Part shown: positions 7,254 through 13,507 of the stretch, piece after piece
Position numbering within the stretch: the stretch's first letter is position 1
Layout of the letters: each line of letters starts with the position of its first letter
DNA from: Ga0077527 sp964531455
GTDB taxonomy: Bacteria > Pseudomonadota > Gammaproteobacteria > Burkholderiales > SG8-41
Length of the DNA stretch: 13,507 bases
Direction of reading: 5' to 3'
NCBI GenBank assembly: GCA_964531455.1
Contig: CAZHFZ010000067.1
Coordinates: 1 to 13,507, forward strand
Made by a program: the position numbers and the translations under genes
The notes under the pieces: model-generated
Database searches by the model: none
What the model saw: the letters and a program-made list of their open reading frames with translations, nothing else
What the model was told of the DNA's origin: nothing

Positions 7254-7583
7254 TTATTTCAGGTGCTTGTTGACCAGTTTGGTCATTTCAAACATCGACA
7301 CCTGTTTCTTGCCGCCGAAAACTTCTTTCAGTTTCTCGTCGGCATTGATGTTGCGGCGGTTCTTGCTGTCTTGCAGGTCGTGTTTCTTGATGTAGGCCCA
7401 GATTTTTTTGGTGACTTCGGTACGCGGTTGCGCGCCGCTGCCGATCACCGCACCGAGCGCTGCGCTCGGCTGCATCGGCTTCATGAATGCGGCATTGGGT
7501 TTACGCTTCGCTGCGACTTTCTTTTTCTTAGCAGCAGGTTTCTTGGTAGCAGGTTTCTTGGTCGCTTTTTTCTTTGCAGCCAT
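7254..7583 (-). CDS. SWIB/MDM2-domain protein with lysine-rich histone-like tail
   Basis: 109 residues. The first 30 or so are a basic tail of repeated KK(A/P)(A/T) units (MAAKKKATKKPATKKPAAKKKK...), like the H1-type tails of bacterial DNA-binding proteins. The rest is a SWIB domain: MQPSAALGAVIGSG, RTEVTKKIWAYIKKHDLQD, RRNINADEKLKEVFGGKKQVSMFEMTKLVNKHL. SWIB is a p53-binding/chromatin-remodelling fold in eukaryotes; small bacterial members (Chlamydia, many proteobacteria) are poorly understood and probably nucleoid-associated. The start at 7583 is chosen because GGGAG lies 8 bases upstream and the protein then begins MAAKKK; an open frame up to 7715 has no ribosome site and no family similarity. 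It stands alone between two plus-strand units and has its own terminator. Confidence 0.9.
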   Translation of the reverse strand: MAAKKKATKKPATKKPAAKKKKVAAKRKPNAAFMKPMQPSAALGAVIGSGAQPRTEVTKKIWAYIKKHDLQDSKNRRNINADEKLKEVFGGKKQVSMFEMTKLVNKHLK

Positions 7584-7997
7584 CGATGGATCTCCCGTTA
7601 GGTGACTGAATATAAGTTCAGAGTTCAGGTTAGTCTGCTTTGCCGTGTATTGCACGGTGTCGAGAGAATGCCGAGGGAAAATGCCTTTGTCAACGCTTTT
7701 CCAGAGGGAAAACACGACAATGCCATAGGGAAAATGTCAGTGCGTACCAACCAAAATGCCGTCAGAATCCCGTCAGGATGTAATTCGTTTGAATCTGCGC
7801 GCGACTCGCCGCACAATAACAAAGCCCCCGCCGGCTGATCCTGACACCATGGCTGCGGTGCAAGAGCGGAAACAAATCAATGACCTAGTGGGGGAACTTG
7901 AATTGTCTGTCTGCATCATTCGCGACCCATGCATACGCCGCGTTGCGTCGCCGCACGGTGACACCACAGGGCACCAACCCGGGTAAATCCGCATCCT
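7584..7997. other. 414-base intergenic region between divergent SWIB and DUF72 genes
   Basis: No convincing gene. It holds a tandem AGTTCAG pair (7615-7621, 7622-7628) in the SWIB leader, a small palindrome CCGTG-TATTG-CACGG (7643-7657), three AGGGAAAA copies (7674, 7705, 7727) and two CCGTCAG copies 11 bp apart (7759-7765, 7770-7776). These are probably parts of the promoter/regulatory region of one or both genes; no clear -35/-10 pair can be named. The right half (about 7800-7997) shows nothing recognisable. A 76-codon open frame at 7756-7986 has no ribosome site or family resemblance. Confidence 0.6.
7674..7734 (+). repeat. Three direct repeats AGGGAAAA
   Basis: AGGGAAAA occurs at 7674-7681, 7705-7712 and 7727-7734; the first and third extend to AGGGAAAATG(C/T)C. 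Spacings are 31 and 22 bp. The middle copy also forms an inverted repeat with TTTTCC at 7697-7702 (four-base gap before GGAAAA). Possible regulator binding sites upstream of the SWIB gene; no known consensus recognised. Confidence 0.4.
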
Positions 7998-9002
7998 ATG
8001 GCAAAACAACTCTCACTTTTTGAGGGTGCGCGTCCAGGCGCGCCTCGCGCTGCCACCATCGTTGCAGCAGAACCTTCCCCGGAGGCGCGCGACCTCGCGC
8101 GGCAGCTTCCGCCAGGCGTGCGTCTTGGCACATCGTCGTGGCATTTCCCCGGCTGGCGCGGAATCGTATGGACGGACACCGTGGCACCAGGCGATCTGTC
8201 GCGGCAGGGGCTGACTGCCTATTCGCAGCATCCTCTGTTCAGTACGGTCGGTGTAGACCGTTCGTTTTATGCACCGCTGTCATCGCGGCAATATGCGACC
8301 TATGCCGAACAGGTTCCTGATAATTTCCGCTTCGTCGTCAAGGCTCCCAGCCTGCTCACCAGCCAGTGGTTGCCGGGCGACAGTGGTTTCCGCGGCGCCG
8401 CCAATCCGCAGTTCCTTGACGCAGCTTATGCGCTTGAACAGTTTGTTGGTCCGGTGTGCGAAGGTCTGGGTGCAAAAATGGGAACATTACTGTTCCAGTT
8501 TCCGCCTTTGGGCCGCATGCTGACGCGCGCGCCGGAACGTTTCATTGCTCAGCTGCAGGAATTTCTCCATCGCCTGCCGCAGGGGCCCATGTATGCCATC
8601 GAGGTTCGCGATGACCGCGTGATCACCCGGCGTTTTTTTGCCTCGCTGAAGGAAGTCGGTGTGCGTTATTGCGTCGGCATACATCCGCGAATGCCGCCGG
8701 TTGCAGCGCAGGCCGCCGCCATGTCGGGATTCGGCTCCGGGCCCCTGTTGATCCGCTGGAACCTGAAGGCAGGCTATACCTACGAAGAGGCGCGCACACG
8801 CTTCACGCCGTTCGACCAGCTGGTTGATGAAGACAGCGCAACGCGTGATTCCATTGCGCAACTGTGCATGGCCACCATCAGCGCCGGGCATGAATGCACA
8901 ATCATCGCCAACAACAAGGCGGAGGGTTCGGCGCCACTGACGCTGGTCAAGCTGGCGCAGGCCATCGTGGCTGCGGCGCGCCACCGCGCACAGGCGGGCT
9001 GA
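7998..9002 (+). CDS. DUF72 (YecE-like) family protein
   Basis: 334-residue member of the DUF72 TIM-barrel-like family. Diagnostic blocks are VRLGTSSWHFPGWRG (residues 41-55), FSTVGVDRSFYAPL, NFRFVVKAPSLLT, AKMGTLLFQFPP, MYAIEVRDD and the C-terminal IIANNKAEGSAPLTLVKLA. Members are widespread and structurally related to sugar-phosphate isomerase/endonuclease IV-type barrels, but no reaction is established. The N-terminal MAKQLSLFEG before the barrel is seen in many members. The ATG at 7998 has a poor ribosome site, yet no other start fits. It converges on msrA with 21 bases between stop codons and appears to be monocistronic. Confidence 0.88.
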   Translation: MAKQLSLFEGARPGAPRAATIVAAEPSPEARDLARQLPPGVRLGTSSWHFPGWRGIVWTDTVAPGDLSRQGLTAYSQHPLFSTVGVDRSFYAPLSSRQYATYAEQVPDNFRFVVKAPSLLTSQWLPGDSGFRGAANPQFLDAAYALEQFVGPVCEGLGAKMGTLLFQFPPLGRMLTRAPERFIAQLQEFLHRLPQGPMYAIEVRDDRVITRRFFASLKEVGVRYCVGIHPRMPPVAAQAAAMSGFGSGPLLIRWNLKAGYTYEEARTRFTPFDQLVDEDSATRDSIAQLCMATISAGHECTIIANNKAEGSAPLTLVKLAQAIVAAARHRAQAG

Positions 9003-9023
9003 GCGCCTCTTTACTTCGCTTCT

Positions 9024-9584
9024 TTACTTCTTCACGCGCTCGGCAAATTTGGCGCGGAACTTGGCCACCTTGGGCGCCACCACATACTGGCAATAGGGCT
9101 GCCGCGGGTTGTTTTCAAAATATTCCTGGTGGTAGGGCTCGGCCACGTAAAAGTGCGGCGCCGGCGTCACCTCGGTGACGATCGGGCGCGGGAAGACGCG
9201 GGCGTCTGCCATATTTCTGATGGCCGCCTCTGCGGTTGTTTTCTGCTGCGGCGTGTGAAAAAAGATCACCGAGCGGTATTGCGTGCCGATGTCGTTGCCC
9301 TGCGCATTCAGCGTGGTCGGATCGTGAATGACAAAAAACACCTCCAGCAGATCGGCAAAACTGACCACTGCAGGATCGAAGGTGATACGCACCACCTCGG
9401 CATGGCCGGTATCACCGCCGCAGATATCATCGTAGGTCGGATTTTCGAGATGTCCGCCGCTGTAGCCCGACTCAACGGCATCAACACCGGCCAGAACGTC
9501 GAATACTGCTTCCAGGCACCAGAAGCAGCCTCCGCCCAGCGTCGCCACCTCGCGCACCCCTGCCTTGCCCGTTTCAGCCGTCAT
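9024..9584 (-). CDS. msrA: Peptide methionine (S)-S-oxide reductase, cytosolic
   Basis: 186 residues. It reduces the S-epimer of methionine sulfoxide in proteins or free, using thioredoxin. Catalytic motif GGGCFWC has Cys20 as nucleophile (codon TGC, so not selenocysteine). Also present: GYSGGHLENPTYDDICGGDTGHAEVVRITFDP, the HDPTTLNAQGNDIGTQYRS substrate loop, and YHQEYFENNPRQPYC with a probable resolving Cys near the C-terminus. There is no signal peptide. The start at 9584 is chosen because GGAGAG ends 7 bases upstream; an in-frame ATG at 9602 and an open frame to 9971 lie in or near fbp and lack support. It follows fbp after 62 bases, probably as the second gene of that transcript. Confidence 0.94.
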   Translation of the reverse strand: MTAETGKAGVREVATLGGGCFWCLEAVFDVLAGVDAVESGYSGGHLENPTYDDICGGDTGHAEVVRITFDPAVVSFADLLEVFFVIHDPTTLNAQGNDIGTQYRSVIFFHTPQQKTTAEAAIRNMADARVFPRPIVTEVTPAPHFYVAEPYHQEYFENNPRQPYCQYVVAPKVAKFRAKFAERVKK

Positions 9585-9646
9585 TGCACATCTCTCCGCC
9601 ATGGTTGAATCATCAGTCGCAGCAACGGCCGAAACCTGACAGGAAC

Positions 9647-10642
9647 TTACCCGCCCTTGTGATAACCGGTCACCCGTTCCACTTCGTTGCGCGATCCGAG
9701 GATCACGCCGACGCGTTGATGCAGCTTGGTCGGCTGCACATCGAGGATGCGCTGCGTGCCATTGGTTGCGGCACCACCGGCCTGCTCGACGATCATCGCC
9801 ATCGGATTGGCTTCGTACATCAAACGCAGGCGGCCTTCCTTGTGCTTGGCATCCTGCGGATACATGAAAATGCCGCCGCGCGACAGGATGCGGTAGACGT
9901 CGGCGACCATTGAAGCCACCCAGCGCATGTTGTAGTCCTTGTCCCGCGGCCCGGTCTTGCCGGCCAGGCATTCGTCAATGTAGCGGATGATCGGTGCACC
10001 CCAGTTGCGGCGATTCGACATGTTGATGGCAAATTCGGCGGTATCTGCGGGAATTTCGATTTTCGGTTGGGTCAGCACCCAGCTGCCGAGTTCGCGGTCA
10101 AGGGTGAAACCGGCAACACCGTTGCCGACGGTGAGCACGAGTATGGTCGAAGGGCCATAGACGGCAAATCCAGCCGCCACCTGCTTCGATCCGGGCTGCA
10201 GAAATGCCTGTTCATCGGGAGTGATGCCTTCAGGGCAGCGCAGCACTGAAAAAATGGTGCCGATGGAAACATTGACGTCGATGTTGGACGATCCGTCGAG
10301 CGGATCCATCAGCAGCAGGTATTCGCCGCGCGGATAACGGTTGGGAATCTGGTGGGGATGTTCCATTTCCTCGGAGGCCATCGCCGCGAGGTGGCCGCCC
10401 CACTCATTGGCTTCGAGCAGCACCTCGTTGGAAATGACATCGAGCTTTTTCTGGGCCTCGCCCTGAACGTTGTCACTGCCGGCATTGCCCAGGATACCGG
10501 TCAGCGCACCCTTGCTGACGGCATTGCTGATCGATTTACAGGCGCGGGCGACGACTTCGACGAGCAGGCGCAATTCTGCGGAAACAACGCCTTTTTCGCG
10601 CTGCTGTTCAACTAAATACTGGGTGAGTGTAATGCGACGCAT
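9647..10642 (-). CDS. fbp: Fructose-1,6-bisphosphatase class 1
   Basis: 331 residues. Mg-dependent hydrolysis of fructose-1,6-bisphosphate to fructose-6-phosphate, used in gluconeogenesis and, where present, the Calvin cycle. Metal-binding signature MDPLDGSSNIDVNVSIGTIFS begins about residue 112, with the upstream acidic site SEEMEHP near residue 91. The C-terminal signature GGIFMYPQDAKHKEGRLRLMYEANPMAMIVEQAGG is complete. The start is MRRITLTQYLVEQQ at 10642 (GGAG 7 bases upstream); an upstream ATG at 10663 adds seven residues absent from the family and has no ribosome site. It is divergent from the exported MsrA gene, with msrA downstream. Confidence 0.96.
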   Translation of the reverse strand: MRRITLTQYLVEQQREKGVVSAELRLLVEVVARACKSISNAVSKGALTGILGNAGSDNVQGEAQKKLDVISNEVLLEANEWGGHLAAMASEEMEHPHQIPNRYPRGEYLLLMDPLDGSSNIDVNVSIGTIFSVLRCPEGITPDEQAFLQPGSKQVAAGFAVYGPSTILVLTVGNGVAGFTLDRELGSWVLTQPKIEIPADTAEFAINMSNRRNWGAPIIRYIDECLAGKTGPRDKDYNMRWVASMVADVYRILSRGGIFMYPQDAKHKEGRLRLMYEANPMAMIVEQAGGAATNGTQRILDVQPTKLHQRVGVILGSRNEVERVTGYHKGG

Positions 10643-10666
10643 GTTTTCTCCACTAATGAGCAACCA

Positions 10667-10723
10667 CCCGGTGCGCCGGGCGGGCGAGGCGGAATTATCC
10701 GATATACTGGTTTTCTTCGGGAG
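10667..10723 (+). promoter_or_regulatory. Promoter region of exported MsrA gene, shared with fbp leader
   Basis: In the 90-base divergent spacer, TATACT at 10703-10708 is a good -10 box on the plus strand, and GGGAG at 10719-10723 is the ribosome site 9 bases before ATG 10733. On the minus strand GATAAT (10699-10694) is a weaker -10 candidate for fbp. A 5-bp hairpin CCCGG-TGCG-CCGGG (10667-10680) lies in the fbp leader. No convincing -35 box was seen on either strand. Confidence 0.4.
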
Positions 10724-10732
10724 ACATCAACG

Positions 10733-11356
10733 ATGTATATGATTTTGAAAGCGATTTTTCAGCGCCTGGCGTTGTCCCTGCTGCTCTGCGCGCCGTTGCT
10801 GGCAGCGGCGCAAGCGACCGTGCCAGTTCCAGTGACTGCAAAAGCCACGTTCGGTGGCGGCTGTTTCTGGTGCGTCGAAGAAGCCTTCGACAAAGTGCCC
10901 GGTGTAATTTCGACTACGTCCGGCTACATGGGCGGACATCTGAAAAATCCGACTTACCCACAGGTTTCTGCCGGCAACACAGGACACAATGAGGTGGTGC
11001 AGGTGGTCTACGACCCGTCAAAAGTCACTTACGCACAGTTGCTTGATACCTTTTGGCGCAACATTGATCCGACCCAGGCCAACGGCCAGTTCTGCGATCA
11101 CGGCCCGCAGTACCGCAGCGAAATCTTTGTTCACGACGATGCCCAGCGCAAAGCTGCGGAGGCTTCGAAAAACACCCTGCAGAAAACCAAACCCTTTGCC
11201 GGAGAGATCCGCACGCTGATCACGCGCGCCGCCGAATTTTATGCGGCCGAGGAGTACCACCAGGATTACTACAAAAAAAATCCGATCCGCTACAACTATT
11301 ACAAAACCAGTTGCGGGCGCCAGGCGCGACTGCAAGAGGTCTGGAAAACGCAGTAA
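10733..11356 (+). CDS. msrA: Exported peptide methionine (S)-S-oxide reductase
   Basis: 207 residues, a second MsrA but with a signal peptide (LALSLLLCAPLLAAAQA, probable cleavage near residue 28; Cys19 is not in a lipobox), so it should act in the periplasm. Catalytic GGGCFWC gives Cys44 and Cys47 (Cys44 codon TGT). Also present: GYMGGHLKNPTYPQVSAGNTGHNEVVQVVYDP, NIDPTQANGQFCDHGPQYRS and a likely resolving Cys in KTSCGRQARLQEVW. The FCDHGPQYRS variant differs from the cytosolic paralogue (NDIGTQYRS), so they belong to different MsrA subfamilies rather than a recent duplication. No msrB or msrPQ is next to it. It is followed after 7 bases by the FAD oxidoreductase, a probable operon. Reductant for the periplasmic enzyme is unknown. 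Confidence 0.92.
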   Translation: MYMILKAIFQRLALSLLLCAPLLAAAQATVPVPVTAKATFGGGCFWCVEEAFDKVPGVISTTSGYMGGHLKNPTYPQVSAGNTGHNEVVQVVYDPSKVTYAQLLDTFWRNIDPTQANGQFCDHGPQYRSEIFVHDDAQRKAAEASKNTLQKTKPFAGEIRTLITRAAEFYAAEEYHQDYYKKNPIRYNYYKTSCGRQARLQEVWKTQ

Positions 11357-11363
11357 TCCGGCA

Positions 11364-12482
11364 ATGCCCAAACACCTGCTGCTGATCGGCGGCGGCCACA
11401 GTCATGTCGAGGTGATCCGCCGCTGGGGAATTGCACCTGAACCGGACGTCAATGTCACACTAATCAGCCCTGATCGCCATACGCCCTACTCAGGCATGTT
11501 GCCGGGTTATATCGCAGGGCACTACAGCCACGCCGAATGCCATATTGATCTGGATACCCTGTGCGCTCAGGCCGGCATTACACGCATCGAGGCCAGCGTC
11601 GGTGAAATCGATTTCACCGCTCGCATGGCACGTTGCGGCCATGCACCCGACCAATCCTTTGATGTCACTTCCATCGACACCGGCTCAACACCTGTACTCG
11701 CTCCAATTCCTGGCTCCGGGAAGTATGGCATTGCAATAAAACCTGTCTCACAATTCATCGAACACTGGACACAACTGCGTGAGGCCGCAAAAACGGCGCC
11801 GCGGCCGCTGCAGGTTATCGTGGTCGGCGCTGGCGCAGCTGGCGTTGAAGTCGTGCTGGCCATGCGGCACTGCATTTCCGGTGATGGCGGACGTGCGACA
11901 TTCACGCTGATCGGTGACGGACCGACGATCCTCGGCGTGCATCCGCCCGGAGTGCATCAACAATTCATGGGCATACTTCAGAATCAGGGCATCACCGTAT
12001 GCTTGGATACTGCGGTTGAACGCGCCTCACCGGGAACTTTATTGCTGCGAGGCGGCGAACAGATCGCTTTCGATGAAGTCATCTGGGTCACTGGCGCCGC
12101 GGCACCGGCATGGCCACGGGCCAGCGGCTTGCAGACTGATTCAGCGGGTTTCATTGCCGTGGACAAGCACCTGCAATCGCTGTCACATCCGGGCGTTTTT
12201 GCGACCGGTGATATCGCGACGATGGTGGATGCACCGCGGCCGAAATCCGGGGTATACGCGGTGCGCCAGGGTCCGCCGCTGACGGAAAACCTGCGTCGCA
12301 CGTTACGCGGCGAACCCTTGGTTGAGTATCGCCCGCAATCGCGGGCACTGGCGTTGATCAGTGCGGGCGAGCGTTATGCCGTCGCTTCGTACGGACCGTT
12401 TGCTTTAAGCGGTGCATGGGTCTGGCGCTGGAAGGATCGCATCGACAGAACGTTCATGCAGCGTTACCGCGCCACTGCCTGA
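11364..12482 (+). CDS. FAD/NAD(P)H oxidoreductase of the SelD N-terminal-domain type
   Basis: 372 residues with a two-dinucleotide-fold flavoprotein layout: FAD site LLLIGGGHSHVEVIRRWG (residues 5-22), NAD(P)H site VIVVGAGAAGVEVVLAM (about 151-167) and ATGD (280-283) near the flavin. The stretch PYSGMLPGYIAGHYSHAECHIDLDTLC is typical of the family whose members form the N-terminal half of bifunctional SelD (selenide, water dikinase) proteins, known as a 'N-term to SelD' subfamily of NDH-2-like enzymes. Here it is free-standing: the frame ends at TGA and tyrS follows in the opposite direction. Family function is not established; some members occur in species without selenium use. The start at 11364 is chosen by the GGGHSH spacing; the open frame upstream to 11241 lies inside the MsrA gene. 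No strong ribosome site, so coupling to MsrA is likely. Confidence 0.82.
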   Translation: MPKHLLLIGGGHSHVEVIRRWGIAPEPDVNVTLISPDRHTPYSGMLPGYIAGHYSHAECHIDLDTLCAQAGITRIEASVGEIDFTARMARCGHAPDQSFDVTSIDTGSTPVLAPIPGSGKYGIAIKPVSQFIEHWTQLREAAKTAPRPLQVIVVGAGAAGVEVVLAMRHCISGDGGRATFTLIGDGPTILGVHPPGVHQQFMGILQNQGITVCLDTAVERASPGTLLLRGGEQIAFDEVIWVTGAAAPAWPRASGLQTDSAGFIAVDKHLQSLSHPGVFATGDIATMVDAPRPKSGVYAVRQGPPLTENLRRTLRGEPLVEYRPQSRALALISAGERYAVASYGPFALSGAWVWRWKDRIDRTFMQRYRATA

Positions 12483-12491
12483 GACCGTCTG

Positions 12492-12520
12492 AAATAAAAA
12501 ATAAGTTATTGATTTTATTT
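12492..12520. repeat. AT-only palindrome between convergent genes
   Basis: AAATAAAA (12492-12499) is the inverted repeat of TTTTATTT (12513-12520), enclosing a second palindrome AATAA-G-TTATT (12500-12510). It fills the 45-base gap between the convergent oxidoreductase and tyrS stops. It may help transcripts end in both directions, but the stem has no G or C, so it is not a canonical intrinsic terminator. Confidence 0.45.
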
Positions 12521-12527
12521 ACTATTT

Positions 12528-13505
12528 TTAGCTGACACTGACGCGTGCGAACTTGCGCTTGCCAACCTGCAACACGACACGGCTTCCGCGCGCGAGTGTC
12601 ACCGATTTGTCGGTGATTTTTTCGCCGTCCATTTTGACGCCGCCCTGTGCCAGCATGCGCAACGCATCCGAGGTACTCGCCGTCAGTCCTGCCTGCTTCA
12701 GCACGGCAGCAATCTGCAGTCCGTCACCTTCCGCCGTCAGCGTGACTTCCGGCATGTCGGCAGGAATTTCATCGCGGCGGAAACGGGCTTCGAAGTCGGC
12801 CAGCGCAGCCGTTGCCGCATCAGCGCCATGGAATCGCGCAACGATTTCCTGCGCAAAACCGACCTTGATGTCACGCGGATTGCGTCCGGCCTTCACTGCT
12901 TCGCGCCAGCCGCGGATGGTTTCCAGCGGTTCGAAGGACAGCAACTCAATGTAACGCCACATCAACTCGTCGGAGATCGACATCAGTTTGCCGAAGATTT
13001 CATTCGGAGCCTCCTGGATGCCGACGTAATTGCCCAGCGACTTCGACATCTTGTTGACGCCGTCCAGCCCTTCAAGCAGCGGCATGGTGAGAATGCACTG
13101 GACCGGTTGGCCGTGGTGTTTCTGCAATTCACGCCCCATCAGCAGGTTGAATTTCTGGTCTGTGCCGCCGAGTTCGATGTCGGCCTTCAGCGCGACCGAG
13201 TCGTAGCCCTGTACCAGCGGATACATGAATTCATGAATGGCGATGGGCTGGTTGCCGCGGTAACGCTTGGAAAAATCGTCGCGCTCGAGCATGCGCGCCA
13301 CGGTATGGGTAGCCGCGAGCTTGATCATGTCGACCGCACTCATCTTGTCCATCCAGGTCGAATTGAACACGACCTCGGTGCGTGAACGGTCCAGGATCTT
13401 GAAGACCTGTTCGGTGTAGGTCTGGGCGTTGCGGGCGACTTCTTCGCGGGTCAGCGGCGGGCGGGTGGCGTTTTTTCCGGTCGGGTCGCCGATCATGCCG
13501 GTGAA
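12528..13505 (-). CDS. tyrS: Tyrosyl-tRNA synthetase, N-terminus beyond window
   Basis: Class I synthetase charging tRNA-Tyr in the cytosol. The frame is open to the right edge (FTG before the first in-window ATG), so about the first 70-80 residues including the HIGH motif are missing. Visible: IGDPTGKNATRPPLT, the tyrosine-pocket region HEFMYPLVQGYDSVALKADIELGGTDQKFNLLMGRELQ, KMSKS in VNKMSKSLGNYVG (13052-13038), the anticodon-binding helical part, and a C-terminal S4 RNA-binding domain (about 12528-12720; ALRMLAQGGVKMDGEKITDKSVTL). IGDPTG and the overall form match the TyrZ-like branch rather than the E. coli TyrS branch. The gene is complete at its 3' end (TAA at 12530-12528). Confidence 0.95.
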   Translation of the reverse strand, partial: FTGMIGDPTGKNATRPPLTREEVARNAQTYTEQVFKILDRSRTEVVFNSTWMDKMSAVDMIKLAATHTVARMLERDDFSKRYRGNQPIAIHEFMYPLVQGYDSVALKADIELGGTDQKFNLLMGRELQKHHGQPVQCILTMPLLEGLDGVNKMSKSLGNYVGIQEAPNEIFGKLMSISDELMWRYIELLSFEPLETIRGWREAVKAGRNPRDIKVGFAQEIVARFHGADAATAALADFEARFRRDEIPADMPEVTLTAEGDGLQIAAVLKQAGLTASTSDALRMLAQGGVKMDGEKITDKSVTLARGSRVVLQVGKRKFARVSVS

Positions 13506-13507
13506 AT

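Noticed and set aside
7756..7986. 76-codon open frame between the SWIB and DUF72 genes
   Set aside because: No ribosome site, no domain, and atypical composition; treated as non-coding.
9585..9971. Longer start for the cytosolic msrA
   Set aside because: The extension runs through fbp coding sequence; the GGAGAG site points to 9584.
10862..10873. Selenocysteine in either MsrA, since Sec-MsrA is known
   Set aside because: Both catalytic positions are ordinary cysteine codons (TGT and TGC) in GGGCFWC.
12483..12527. A selD domain continuing from the oxidoreductase through its TGA
   Set aside because: After the TGA the frame meets further stops within a few codons and tyrS occupies the opposite strand; no SelD sequence is present.

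Overview
The window is GC-rich and gene-dense. It looks like a betaproteobacterial chromosome: a UvrA of the type with a shortened insertion domain, a PdxH, a class 1 fructose-1,6-bisphosphatase, a TyrZ-like tyrosyl-tRNA synthetase, and a small lysine-tailed SWIB protein, all of which read like Burkholderiales/Nitrosomonadales-type sequences. The taxonomic call is an inference from remembered family resemblance. No rRNA, tRNA, CRISPR array, insertion sequence or phage gene was found. UGA is a normal stop in this genome, because uvrA, the ankyrin gene, pdxH, the EamA gene, the DUF72 gene and the FAD oxidoreductase all end with it.

Layout. (1) 2-2898, plus strand: 3' part of uvrA, overlapping by 4 bases a secreted ankyrin-repeat protein. 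(2) 2905-3513, minus strand: an AhpD/carboxymuconolactone-decarboxylase-like protein interrupted by one in-frame TGA exactly where the second cysteine of the CxxC redox motif belongs. A GC-rich hairpin follows at a SECIS-like distance. I read this as one 202-residue selenoprotein rather than two small genes. (3) 3544-3574: a 9-bp inverted repeat carrying two outward-facing TATAAT boxes, between the selenoprotein gene and the pirin gene. (4) 3611-7201, plus strand: probable operon pirin - pdxH - EamA permease - MFS permease. (5) 7201-7997: terminator, SWIB protein on minus, and a 414-base non-coding stretch with small repeats. (6) 7998-9002, plus: DUF72 protein. (7) 9024-10642, minus: msrA and fbp. 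(8) 10733-12482, plus: a second, exported MsrA followed after 7 bases by an FAD/NAD(P)H oxidoreductase of the type found elsewhere fused to the N-terminus of SelD. (9) 12528-13505, minus: most of tyrS, cut by the window edge.

How it fits together. Much of the window concerns oxidative-damage handling: thiol/selenol peroxidase-like protein, two methionine sulfoxide reductases in two compartments, pirin, and DNA repair. Two separate hints point to selenium metabolism: the in-frame UGA in a CxxU motif, and the SelD-associated oxidoreductase. The Sec machinery (selA, selB, selC, selD) is not in this window, so the selenoprotein call rests on sequence alone and would fail if the genome lacks those genes.
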